Assembly (NCBI GenBank): GCA_016987375.1
Contig: PJRA01000325.1
Location: forward strand, 21,116 to 85,115
Length of the DNA: 64,000 nt
DNA from: Brachionus koreanus
Lineage: Eukaryota > Rotifera > Eurotatoria > Ploima > Brachionidae
Reading direction: 5' to 3'
The notes beneath the pieces are model-generated. The model was given only the letters and a program-made list of their open reading frames with translations, had not been told where the DNA came from and searched no databases. Shown here piece after piece: positions 35,001-52,178 of the stretch. The position numbers and the translations under genes were made by a program. Numbering within the stretch: position 1 is the stretch's first letter; every line of letters starts with the position of its first letter.

Positions 35001-38000
35001 TTAGAAAAAGAGGAATTAATTTTTAATTTTGAATATTTGATTAGCAAGTGGGACGTATCTGGATAGCAAGATAAACGTCCTTCGTACTTACCTTAATAAC
35101 CAGTTTTAACAAGATCTTGAATTCTAAAACCATACTTGTTGGACACGTTTAGATTTTTTCAAAGGTTAGCACTAAATATAACCGAGTGAGAGAGAGAGAA
35201 AAAAAAGTTATTGTTCAAGTCAATAAGGAGCTGAAGAGCATTCGACAATTTGCGTTTCTAGTGTTTTAGTGTTTGTATTCAGGCTGAGAATATAGAGGAG
35301 AGAATAATTAAAATTCGAAAGATTTGGGAATTATATAATTTTGAAGAGAATGAAGATGGAATACCATACAATTTTCTAGTTTTTATAAAAACTCGAAATT
35401 TAAAAAGAAAACAAACTTGAGAAGAGTTTTTCTTAAGTTTCTTAAGTATTTAAACCTCTAAAAGAGAAATAGTCAGATTCAAGAAAAAAATTTTCTAAAA
35501 CTTAAAGCCCGTTAAAATTATACAAACACTGGTGTTTAATTTTTTTATTTAAATTAACTCCATAATTTAATTTGACCAAGATTTTTCTTGTTTTTTTTTT
35601 TATTAAAAAAAAAGTGATTTATTGACATAGATTGGCGATTTGTTTAAAATTAAATACCTATTTGTTATGGATATTTAATTTTACAAATTAAACGGCCTTT
35701 AAATAAAAATTTAATTGAATTTATTGGCTCAAGGCTATTCAATACCCTTCAATTAATTTTCAACTTTTAATTTTAGCCTATTTTATTTCATTGTTTTTAC
35801 ATAATTTCAATTTTTCAATTAACTGATTTCAAAAAAAAAAGCTTTTCAAATTATTCCAAGTTTCTTAAAAGGATATAAATTAATTACTTTGACGCAAATG
35901 ATATATTGTTTTTTTTTTACTTTCAAATAAAATACCGAGTTTTTTTTTTAATAAAAGATAGGAACCTTTCTCATTAAGTTTTTTTTCTTTTTCTAGGAAA
36001 AAAATGTCTTAATTTAACAATCCCCTGTGATTTCATCTAACACAAAGTCTTTTGAAAAATTTGATTTAAGATTAATTTTGTTGCAGTTATTTTTAGTGAT
36101 AACAAAGGGAAATTACGCAATGGTGAATATTTGAAAAAAAATTATATATATATATATGTATTTATTTGATCACCTTTTATTTTTATGTTACAACTGAAAT
36201 GTACACTTGTTAATTTGAAACTTAAACACGACCTTTTGGAGGAGATAAATTGCTCTTGGCGCAATTTTCTCGAATGTCATATGTCAGTAGAATAGATGCG
36301 GGCAAAATAAGTAGTAGAAATAAAAAAATTAGTATTTGTTGTTTTTGTGATTTTGGAATATCACTTTTTATTTATTTGAACAAGATTTTATTTAATATCT
36401 AAATTTGAAAAAACATAAAAGAAATATTTCGACTAAAAGTATTGGTTTACAGGTGTATATCAAAGATATGGTATGTGTTTAGACTAATTAGTATATCTGG
36501 ATTAAATCGATATTAAAGGTGATCTATCTTATTTTCAAATTTGATTAAATTTTCATGCTTCGAATATTTTTGTAAAAATGTTTAAAAAAACACAAAAAAT
36601 ATTTTTCTAATATTTGGATTTAATGTCTGGATATTGGGAGATTCTGAGTTCCAAGGTAAGTCACAATTCTGTCTATAATGTAAACAAAATCGATAATCAA
36701 ACACCAGTTAGAATTTTCTTATCCGTAAATAGCTTAAGAATAAAGTAATTGATCTTGTTTTAAGGCTAACTAAATAAATAATTAACTTGTCGATTTAAAA
36801 TGCTCACCTCTGGATCTAAGCTAATTTAATTGCCTTAAAACAATTTAAAATCAAATAAAAACTTTATAGCTGCTTTTATTTTAATTTCTTCTTTTAACTA
36901 TTAAAAATCAATAAAAAATGCTTACGCCAACTGAATCAAGATAAGCAATCTGATCGTGTAGGACACTGGTAATTGAGATGCCAATTAGAACCATTGCATA
37001 TTGAAATTGTATACTAGAGTAACTAAATATTTACCTAATAGTTTAAATTTATCTATTTAAAATTTGATGCAGCTACTGAGAGACAAATGGCTCTCATTTT
37101 AAAGCCTCAATGAATTGAATATTAATGGGAAGAGTAAGTTTCGTGATTTTTTTTTCTAAATTGTCATTGTGCAAGAAATAGTTATCTAATTTTTATTTGA
37201 TTTTTGTGTATGTGTGTGTGATTGAGCGCCCTTACCTTGGCTCGTTTTAATTATGGTTTTTTAATTAAAATATAAATTTTAATTAATAACCAGTAGAACC
37301 GAGCAATAAGACTCGAAGTTTTGAAGCGAATCATACAAACAAACAAAAAGTCGATGATTTAAATGTTAGCCCCTCTTTTTGTGGCCAAGTTGGCATTTTT
37401 TGAGTCGAGATTTTAAGTTTGCCAATATTGAAGATTAGTTTCACTTGATTGATTTTTAATTTTTTTTCTCTTTTTTTAATAATCGGTTTTGAATCCGATT
37501 TTTAATTACAAGCTCGAACAAATTGAAATTTTCGATTTATCTACTTTTTGAAAAATTTTCATCTTTCATAGATCCTTGTAGTTTTCTTTTTTTTCTCATT
37601 CAAAACTATGAGATAATTTCTCTTCTAATTAAGTCACAATTAAAATTCCATTTAAAATATTTTATACTTGAATTGATTTTGGCAAGTAAACTTAAGGAAA
37701 CTGAAGCAAGCGCATCTCGGCATTATTCGAAGAACTTGAATGCCGAATTTCACTGTCTTCTGTTGTCATGGTAACTCTTATTCACACAGATAATTTGATT
37801 AATAGACACTAAAGTGACTAATGCGAAATTTACCTAGAGCTATGACATCGACAAATTGAGACATCAAAAAAATTATTTTGGGAATTAATTTATTGATAAC
37901 CGACAGGCACGGTTAAATATTATCATTAATTTAGGTGAGTTGAATTCATGCTAAATCCCATCGAAATTTAGATTCACATTTATTTCGGTTCAAATCAAAT

Positions 38001-38776
38001 AGAAACAAAATTTTTTTATATTTATTATTAAAAGTATATAAATTCATTTTTCTTTTTGTATTACATAATTTAGGTTTTAAGTTGCAATTAAATCAAGTTT
38101 CGGTCTCTAAAGAGACCCGGGAATATCAAAGTAATTATCTTTGAAATCAAAAAAAAAATTATATCGATTGGAACAGTCCGGATTGCAATTAAAAGTTAAG
38201 GGTGTAAATTATCTGCTAATTTAAGTGCATTCCGAGAAGAAACAAACTTAATTATTTATCATTATCATAAAAAGCATTTGATCAGGCCTAATCAGAGTTG
38301 CATTAATTAGGGAACGATGACGATTAGAGACACTAAGAGAGAGATGAATTTAGAAGAGATAATGAATTTCTAATCTATTTTGCTTTAATTTATTCTTGAT
38401 CCATTTTTATCGCGGAGATTTCGTCAGAGTTAATGTATCCAACAATTCCGTCATTTGAAAAATAAAATATTGAAACAATAAAATAAATAGATAATGGGTA
38501 TTAATTGAATCAATTAGAAGATTTTAAAGCAAATTTTTTTTTCGGAAAATATTCCTTAAATTTCCATCAAAAATAAATTTTTTTCCATGCTCATAAATCA
38601 CAAACAGTTAATTGCTTAGATAAACAAGCACTCGAGTGTAACTTAAAGGTATACCTTTCTTTCAATTCATTTCAGCACCTGAATCGTTAAAAACCTACTT
38701 ATTTCCAACACAAAATGAATGAATCAATTAATTTTTATGCTATTAAAATAACAATTTTAGATATTATGAAAAAAGC
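32007..38776. other. FoxO upstream desert of about 6.8 kb
   Basis: No coding exon could be supported on either strand. Local features: a (GA)n-like run at 35186-35198 (GTGAGAGAGAGAG), a (TA)n run near 36147-36160, a (TG)n run near 37208-37220, and more mixed sequence at 36200-36330 and 37700-38400. An open frame at 37523 begins with TTG and has no coding character. The size and position fit a regulatory region and possible 5' UTR introns of FoxO. An acceptor-like AATTTTAG ends 16 nt before the FoxO ATG. Confidence 0.5.
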
Positions 38777-40476
38777 ATGACTTCAAATTTGAATAGCAAT
38801 GACCCTTTTTATCAAAATGGATTTAATGGAACTCACTTTACGTCCGGTCAGTACTTTTTGGACAATAACCACTTGTTACAATTAAACTATCAACCGGTAT
38901 TCGAGGATTCCGAATGCAAAAAGCATAAATTGACCGAAGAGCAAACCGACTCGGAGGCGAAAAGGCTCAAGGCAGCCGATAGTAGAGAATTAAGTTTTTT
39001 CACAGCGCCTCCGCCTCAGTCTCTCGGCTCGAATTCTCCACCATCATCGAACGAATCCGCGTCACCAAACTATCCAGTAAATCAGCAATATCCGTTCAAC
39101 TTTAACGACTACAACAACCAGAAGTCGTTTGCCACTATCATTCAGACAACGGTCATAGACGATCTGAATCGTATAGACAATGTTTATATCAAAAAATCAA
39201 AAAGAGATCCAATTGCTGAATATGACGCTGAATTGGCTGAATCGATTGAGTTCGAACTTGGCCTAAAGAAACAAAATGGACCCAGGTAGAAAATAACTTT
39301 TTTATTAAATCATTTAATTTAAAGAGAAAAAAAAAATATTTTCAAATTTTAATTTATTTAAGAAAAAATTCATGGGGTAATTTGTCATATGCCGAACTAA
39401 TTACCAGAGCTATTGAATCCAGTGCAGAACAAAGGCTCACCTTGTCTCAAATTTATGACTGGATAATAAAATATGTTCCATATTTTAAAGAAAAGTTTGA
39501 TCGAACCAGCAGTGCCGGATGGAAGAACTCGATTAGACATAATTTGTCTTTGCACAACAGATTTATTAGAGTACAGAATGAAAGCTCGGGAAAGAGCTCA
39601 TGGTGGATGATAAATCCGGATGTAAGCAAATATGCCATCAACTCAAGTGCTCAAGATGAATTGATAAATGACAATTACAAAGACAAAGTAGAAAAAACAA
39701 AAACAGATGAAGTAAAAATAAAAAAAGCAAGAGCACGTAATTCTATAGAGACAAATTTTGATGACAAATCAAAGAAACTTAAATCCAAATGTGCCAAAAA
39801 GACCAAGAATGCCAAGAAGTCTGAGTCGAAAGCGGAAAAATTGGACATTTCTGCAGTTGACTCACCCGTTTCGCCAACAAATTTTAACCTTTCAAATAAC
39901 ATTCTTCGAACGGCCTTGCAAAAGCCGTCAAATACACCACCAACTCCATCGGCAACACCAAATATTTCATATAGATCATATACCGGAGACTTTTACCAAA
40001 ACACTATGTCTTATCCAACCGCTACTGACTATTCATACCAAAATAATGGCCTTAATAAAAACTCACATTACTATAATTATCAATGTTTAAACAATAATCA
40101 ATCCTATTCCAAAGGCTATGTGATGCCTCAAATGAACAACTCAAATTTATATTTTAATCAAAGCTATCAAAAAGCGCCCAACGTGTCATCTCCAGTTTCC
40201 ACGGCATCAACCACTTCGACTGCGTCTACTTCTTCGTATGATCTCAGTAACAGGCTGAATAAAACTGGTCAACAGAGCTTACCACTTACTCCATCAAGTA
40301 TAAATAGTTCGGTAATGAACACAACACCAATTGCGACATATGACGATTTTAATGATCTGTTCAAGAGCCAAAGCAACAATAGTGTAAGTCAGACTAATCC
40401 GTATTCTGTTTATCAAACAAATCAAATGACTAATGTCAATAATTCGACTGCAATTGGATGTTTTTATGGAAATTAG
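38777..40476 (+). CDS. FOXO: Forkhead box O transcription factor, 2 exons
   Basis: Exons 38777-39285 and 39363-40476 join (AG|A, phase 2) to 540 residues. The intron interrupts the start of the forkhead domain, as in other FoxO genes. The domain (about 170-265) carries the FoxO-specific signatures [56 protein letters not shown] and [15 protein letters not shown]. FoxO factors act in the nucleus downstream of insulin/PI3K/AKT signalling to control stress resistance, metabolism and lifespan. A basic segment after the domain ([14 protein letters not shown]) is in the place of the nuclear localisation signal and second AKT site, but the strict RxRxxS/T consensus is not met. The remainder is low-complexity, rich in N, S, T, Q and Y. 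A four-codon upstream ORF (ATG at 38766) precedes the start. An AATAAA lies near 40616. Confidence 0.95.
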
Positions 40477-42489
40477 ACAAAATTAAAGGAAATTTAGTTT
40501 TTTTTTGAATGTTTTTTTTTGTAAATAACTTTGTTTTTTCAGAGATTTGTTTTTATTTTGTTCCGTTTTATATTTTTTAGAATATGTTCTCATTCGATGC
40601 CAAGATCAAAAAACAATAAATAAGAAAAGTTTATTTTTAAAACAAAAATTTTAATATTTTAAATTTATTTAATCAAATTAAGTTTAATAAATTTTTAAAT
40701 TATATTTTTTGAAATTTTTTGATGAGTGGGTTTTTAATTTTTTTATATTTTTTAAAAATTATTTTTTTTGTAAAAAAAAAAAGAAAAAGGTTTCTAAAAA
40801 ATTATTTTGATTCAATGACAAAAGAAATCTTGTTTGAGATTTGAAAGGGTTTCTTGAAAAGTACTTGAGTGATTTCTAGCTAAAAATAAAGTACTAAGTT
40901 TGATACTTACTTAGTTTTAAAAAGCCTCATAGTTTAATTTTTATTTTGAGAGTAGATTTAAAAATTTGAACTTAAAAGATTTTTTAGTTCAGTTTCTGAA
41001 AATAAATAAGATTAATATTTAGTTATTTAATTTTAACAAATTAATTATAAAACGAAAAAATAATTGTTTGCTAATTAATTGAGTTCGATTTTTTATTTAA
41101 ATTATTTATTTAGATATTTATAAAATTATTCCAATAAGAGAACTAAAAAATCTAAATAATTTATTTAAAAAAAAATTGAAATTAAAACTAATAGCAAAAT
41201 CCACTAAAAGATACTCATTTCTATTTCTGATCTTTCTAAATTACAGACAAAAAATTCCCTATAAGATCAGATTATCCTTATTAAAATTAAAAATTGTAAA
41301 AATATTTTTTTTATAGCTATAAATTAAAATAAAAATAATGAAAAGTTAAATTGAATTAAATTTTTAGTTGGCAATAGAATAATCAAATTTATTATCATAC
41401 AAAAATAATTCTGATTTTTTTAAAGATCCTTATTGAATGATTAGTTGATTTGACATTCCATTTGATTGCGATTTTGACAATTCAAAATTAAATAAAGAAA
41501 TTCTGAAAACCTTTGTTAAATGAATAATTTAAACTTAATAAAAAAACAAATTTTTAAAATGCTTCGAATTTTACTAATTAAAAAATAAAGTCGATTTTCT
41601 TAAGGGAATTATTCTAAATAATTATTGGGTTTCTTTTTTTTCTCTAATATTTTGCGACAATTTAAATTCAGAAGCGTTTTCCTCAGTGAATGATAAAAAA
41701 ATATTCGTTTTTTTTATGTAACAATGGTTTCTGTTCTTCTGAGAAATAATTTGTAAAAAAAGCGGAAAATTCAAGATTTTTGAGATTTTCGATGATTAAG
41801 TAAATTTAATATAACTTTGAAATTTTGTTTTGACTAAACAAATAAAATATTTTATATCGTTTTATAAGTTAATTTTTTAATTGAGGAGAACACAAATGAT
41901 CTAATAATACATTTATCTATTAGATTTGAGTTAAAAATTTTAAAAAATTGATTCTCATTAATCATCAAAAATTAAATTTATAAAATTTTGTCAAAATATC
42001 GTTTTTCTATTTGGATATAAAATAGATGTAATAATTTTTTATTTGAAAATTAAAATGACTAAATTGAATTTTATACTATCCAAAATTAGTCGATTAGAAA
42101 ACTAGCCAAACAAAAAATACTCCATATTTACTACATATTAATTTATCGAAATTAAATAAAAATTAAAATAGATCATAATTTGAATAAGGAAATTATTTAT
42201 TTAAATATCAAATGATAAATTTGGCTTTCAATGCTAAGTAAAAAAAAAATTGTTAGTAATATGAAAATCATTTATTAATCAAAAATTTTTTTTATATTTT
42301 TATTGTAACGGGTGTTTGATAATTATTCGGAATTTTAGCCTATTGAAGTAGTATTCTTTTTTAATCTGAGACAATGAAAATTAAATTGACACTACAATCT
42401 GATATGCGAATCAGATTAAGAAGAATAATTAATGGGTTATTCGACTATAGTAGTATTATAATCCGCCAATTGATGAGATCTGAATTTGT
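40477..42489. other. Intergenic, no gene seen
   Basis: About 2 kb of AT-rich sequence downstream of FoxO. No exon-like stretch or repeat stands out until the retroelement fragment that begins near 42490. Confidence 0.5.
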
Positions 42490-42856
42490 CAAACTGGTCT
42501 TTAAATGCATTTTTTGAAATTGAAGAAATGACAGTGTCTGGTGGCTCATTTCAAAATGATGCTACTCTGTGAAGGGTTTTGGTTTTTTACCTAAATTCAT
42601 TAATGGTTTATCCGTTGTTGGAGCTTGACTTGGATCTGTGAAGGCATTTAGATGAACAATGCTATGTTTGTAGACAATTTTGAAAATTTGGATTGCATCA
42701 CCTTTTCTCCTTCTAATTTTAAGCGTAGGGATACCAATTTTTGCTAATCATTAGAGATAGTTGAAATTTATGAGACAAGACACCAGTCTGATAGCTCCAC
42801 ATTGGACTTTTTCCAGCCTTTTAATATCTTTCTTTTGCAAAGGATTCCAATTCTAG
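42490..42856 (-). mobile_element. Non-LTR retrotransposon RT C-terminal fragment (CR1/jockey-like)
   Basis: On the minus strand, from 42856, one frame reads NWNPLQKKDIKRLEKVQCGA. After a stop it continues LAKIGIPTLKIRRRKGDAIQ and IFKIVYKHSIVHL. The pattern WxPxxxxDIxxLExVQxxAxxLV, then LxxRRxxGDxIQxxKI, is typical of the region just after the reverse transcriptase of CR1/jockey-type LINEs. Internal stops show that it is dead. Confidence 0.7.
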
Positions 42857-43094
42857 TAATGATTGCTGGAAATTTTACCTTTTTTAATTTACGTTAGAGT
42901 TTTCAAATTTAGGGAATCAATTCCAAAAGATTAGGAAAGCTAAAACTTTCAATACTATTATTGCAATGGGAAGGAAAGATATAGATAAGCTATTTAAAGC
43001 AATTTATAAACTTGATAAAACTCTTCTACGAGAAATTTAAGAGTAGCATAAAATAGTGTAAGAATAACAATTTGAGAGCTTCAAAATGTGTACA

Positions 43095-43742
43095 GGAGTC
43101 TAATAAGCCAAGATTTGGCGAACAACAAATCCTATTGGATTCGAAATCAAATTGGCCAAAATGAAAGTTATGAACATATATATCAAATCGGAAACCCTTA
43201 TCACCATCGATGATACACAAATCGAATGTGTAAATTAAGTACCATCAGTACAACGATGGGAACACTGAGAGACATAAATAATGCTTGGTACAGCAAAGAG
43301 TGCCTTTTCTTGATTCTGACCAGCAAAGGAATCAACTAGTTATAGCAGGGAAATAAAACTCAAACTATATAATTCTGTAGAAAAAACTACACTGATATAC
43401 GGAAGTGAATGTTGGGGAATGTGTGAATCTGATAAAAGAAGTCTGAACACCTTCCATACCATTCCATAGGCTTGATTAACTGTCAAATGCAAAAGATAAA
43501 ATTCAGAGCCTTTACGTCAAATCATTAAGAACTAAAGACTGCGACAGCTTGAGCATATTCTTAGAATGAAAGAAAAAAGCATACCAAAAATTGACAATGG
43601 ACGCCTTAAGGGCGACGTAAGATAAGAAAACCGGTAGTAACATGGAAGTCAACAATCAGAAATGGTTATGACCTGGGGAGAAGCAAAGGTAAAGGCTAAA
43701 GATCAACTTGAATGGAAATCAAAAGTGCTCCAGAAAGAGTGA
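43095..43742 (+). mobile_element. Non-LTR retrotransposon C-terminal fragment (different LINE type)
   Basis: Broken plus-strand frames read FEIKLAKMKVMNIYI, LSTISTTMGTLRDINNA, LIYGSECWGMCESDKRSLNT, LRQLEHILRMKEKSIPK and, at the end, WGEAKVKAKDQLEWKSKVLQ before a TGA at 43740-43742. The series YLGSTIS - LxYGSExW - LGHVLRM - TW - AxDRxxW is the usual C-terminal order in RTE-like and related LINEs. Several frameshifts and stops make it a pseudogene. It lies tail to tail with the fragment at 42490 but belongs to a different lineage. Confidence 0.75.
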
Positions 43743-44117
43743 ATAAAATAAATGGTAGTAGTTTAATGACTAATTAATTCCTCGTTAGGTTTACCTTTAA
43801 GACTATATGTCTTTTTGTTATACGACGTTGTATCTTTTCATAACAAGCTTTAAAAATCTAATTTCTTTCATTGTTCATATGTTTACTTTGTTTATTCCAT
43901 TTGATGAAGCTTGAAACAATTATTTGTATTTGTACAAAAAAATCTTAATGTGAAATATAAAATTAAGTTTATTACAAAAATTATCAATAAAACTTATAAA
44001 AAAATAAAAAGAAATCAAGATTTTTATTATTCATAACCAAAATTATAATAAAATACTAAATAAAATAAAAACGATTTTAAAATTTGAATTAAAAAAAAAT
44101 AATTTAATTTTTCTTAA

Positions 44118-45424
44118 CTAAATTTCTTCAGTTAAATTTTTATCGTCTATGCCTTTGTCAGTTGATTTGTTTAAAAGAGATAATTTTTCTTCATTTTCAA
44201 AAAAAGAATATTTCAAGTCATTAACTGAACTTGTTTCTGTTTCACTATCATCATCGGGAGCAACATAAATCACTTTTAATTTAATATCTCCACTTAGATT
44301 AGACAAAATCTCAACTGCTTCAGAATGCATTGATTCTTTTAAATCGATTTCATTTGCACTTAATATGGCATCGCCAACATAAAGCTCACCGCATCTAAAA
44401 GCCGGTCCATTGTTGTGTATTTCCGAAATTAGAATTGGGACACCGTGTTCATTCCCGCCAGTTATAGAAATTCCAAGACCTTCTCTAGGATTTTCTCTTT
44501 TAAGTAATACTTCTCTTGTTTGATTGACAAGTTTTTTTTGATCAGAAGTAGTTGGTTGTAGATGCTGTTGTTCATTATTTGTCTGTTCTTTAAGTCTCCT
44601 ACTTCTGCATGCTCTTATAACTGTTTTGTGTCGCTGTAAATGAATTTCAGCTTCAAGTTGATTCCACAATCGTTCATGTTCTTCTGGCTTTAAATTTTTG
44701 CCAAATAATTGAATTTGTTGAATTCGACCGGCCAATTCTTTATCTAGATATTTGGCCGCTAGTCTAGCACCATAAATTTCGCTGTTTGAGTCAACTAATT
44801 GTCGTTTCAAATAGTCGTTTTCTTTTTTAAATTGATTTAGTTCGGATTCAAGAGATGCTATTTTCATGTTTAAATTGGTATCCATGCTGAACCGTTTTTC
44901 CAACTCTTCCTCTAGTTTTTTTTGTATCATGTCTGTATTATCAAGAGATTCAGCATCCTGAAAAGCTTTTTGGTTAGTATTTGCTAATTGATTCTTAAGT
45001 TTTTGTATTTGTAGTTGAGATGAATGCAATTCTATCATTAATTTCTCAAGTTCCTTTTCAGATGCCTTTTTAAAGGCAACAGCCTCAGATATTTCTGATT
45101 TTTGATTTACAAGTTGAGCCTTAAATTAAAAATAAAAATTGGATCGATCATTTTTAAATTCAAATAAATGGTTACTTCTAATTTACAGTTAAATTGAAAT
45201 ACTGTCTGGGATTTGTGTACTAATTGAGCCCAAGCATAACACATGCTCTTGACTTTTTCTCTAGTTTTATCTACGAAATCGATCAGACTGTCTTCGATTA
45301 GATCCCCGTTTTCGAAATCATTGGCTAGTTCGTTAAGCAAAAGTTCTAGGTCTACGAAAGAGTTATCAAAATCTTTTTCCAGTGTGTCCAACCATGCTAG
45401 TGATGCAACGCCAATATTGGACAT
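44118..45424 (-). CDS. GOPC: Golgi-associated PDZ and coiled-coil protein, 2 exons
   Basis: Exons 45176-45424 and 44118-45119, joined across a 56 bp intron, give 416 residues. The N-terminal segment ([19 protein letters not shown]) matches GOPC. A coiled coil follows (about 84-200), ending in the highly conserved [20 protein letters not shown] and [24 protein letters not shown] domain (about 265-345) has the ligand-binding loop [10 protein letters not shown], then [12 protein letters not shown] and [17 protein letters not shown] (also PIST/CAL) is a trans-Golgi adaptor that binds C-terminal PDZ ligands, Rho-family GTPases and syntaxin-6, and steers membrane proteins between surface and lysosome. 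The C-terminus is acidic, as in relatives. Orthology is secure. Confidence 0.96.
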
Positions 45425-51124
<5,700 letters not shown>

Positions 51125-51351
51125 AATGACGGTGAATTTTTTCTTTGAAATTTTTAATAAACGTTGTTCTCATTTTTTTTTAATTAAAATTTTTTAAGTT
51201 TATGATAAAAAATTCTTTTTAGTGTCGATCAATATGACGCCTGTGCTTGGCTTAGAACTACAAGAATTTAAAAACTTGATGCATATTTTAAAATTCTTAA
51301 ATTCAAGCACTCTTGAGTTTTTTTAGAGAATAGAAAAAACAAAATACACAA

Positions 51352-51576
51352 ATGGCCAAACGATCAACACCCAGCACGCCAACTATGCCGATTGAGCACT
51401 ATCGAAAACAAATCGGCAAACAAGAGAGCAAAGTAACGCGAGTTCGTCAAAAGGACATCAAGAAAAAAAATGCACAAAAGACAACTGTACAAAATTTTAA
51501 TTCATATTTAATTGCTTTGGCTATTTTTTTGACCTTGCTTTTTGCTGCTTATATTATTGTCTATTTAATTAATTAA
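51352..51576 (+). CDS. TRIQK: Triple QxxK/R motif-containing protein (TRIQK)
   Basis: 74 residues in a single exon. The core PIEHYRKQIGKQESK matches TRIQK, with the repeated QxxK/R units YRKQIGKQESK and a basic continuation KKKNAQKTT. A single C-terminal transmembrane helix follows (about 50-72, LIALAIFLTLLFAAYIIVYL). Family members are small tail-anchored-type proteins of the endoplasmic reticulum described from frog embryos; their biochemical role is poorly known. The gene lies 227 bp after the CDKL stop on the same strand, with an acceptor-like TTTTTTTAG 25 nt before the ATG. Its stop is 46 bp from that of the convergent gene. Confidence 0.85.
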   Translation: MAKRSTPSTPTMPIEHYRKQIGKQESKVTRVRQKDIKKKNAQKTTVQNFNSYLIALAIFLTLLFAAYIIVYLIN

Positions 51577-51622
51577 TTAATTAATTTTTTTTGTTTATTC
51601 TAAAAGACTTTATTTAATAAAT

Positions 51623-51904
51623 CTATTGAGTACGTTCTTCAAAAAATTTAGCAACTAAAGCTCCAGAAATTATTCCAATTAAGATAGAAATTATCTTGAG
51701 ACTTGGACTAGCCTCCGGATAAATAAATGTGCTTTGAATTCCGCTTCCGATTCCGCCACACACGCCTCCATAGTAAAGACCAAATCCTCTCAAACGTTTG
51801 ATTGCAGTAAATGTACCAATTATTAGACCGATACCTGACCCAGTTAAAGTTGACAAAAAAATATTACTTGTCAAAACTACCTCGGGGATAAATTCGCTAG
51901 ACAT
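51623..51904 (-). CDS. Small glycine-rich multi-pass membrane protein, unknown
   Basis: 93 residues from the ATG at 51904 (MSSEFIPEVV), or 100 from an in-frame ATG at 51925. Two or three hydrophobic glycine-rich segments are visible: FLSTLTGSGIGLIIGTFTA, FGLYYGGVCGGIGSGIQ and IISILIGIISGALVAKFF, separated by basic AIKRLRG. GxxxG-type repeats of this sort resemble small mitochondrial inner-membrane proteins (Mic10-, Romo1- or Tim17-like), but I cannot assign it to any of them. It converges on TRIQK with overlapping 3' regions and is divergent from COASY with 254-274 bp between starts. Confidence 0.7.
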   Translation of the reverse strand: MSSEFIPEVVLTSNIFLSTLTGSGIGLIIGTFTAIKRLRGFGLYYGGVCGGIGSGIQSTFIYPEASPSLKIISILIGIISGALVAKFFEERTQ

Positions 51905-52178
51905 TTTACTTGTTATAAGCAACATTTTTTGAGAAAAAAAAAATTTTTTTTGAAATTTTTGTTGCCTAAAAATAAATTAAATCTATTTATAAATAAACTT
52001 TTTCAAAAATTTAAAGTTTTCACTGCACCAGCTTAAATTTACCTAAGTTTATGTTAAGATGAATAAATAACTAGGATTTTTTCTATCATAAATATTTTTT
52101 ACTTGCCAAAGTCGAACATTATAATTTTCTTCTTAATTTTCAAAATTTTTTGATTAATTATTTTTGAATTGAATTGAA

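Noticed and set aside
37523..37774. 83-codon open frame upstream of FoxO
   Set aside because: It begins with TTG, is hydrophobic by virtue of T-rich sequence and has no motif or splice context.
39675..39902. Minus-strand frame opposite FoxO
   Set aside because: Antisense shadow of the basic segment after the forkhead domain.
39758..40090. Plus-strand +1-type frame inside FoxO
   Set aside because: Overlaps the conserved FoxO frame and has no recognisable domain.
43026..43220. 64-codon minus-strand frame
   Set aside because: Antisense to the decayed LINE fragment.
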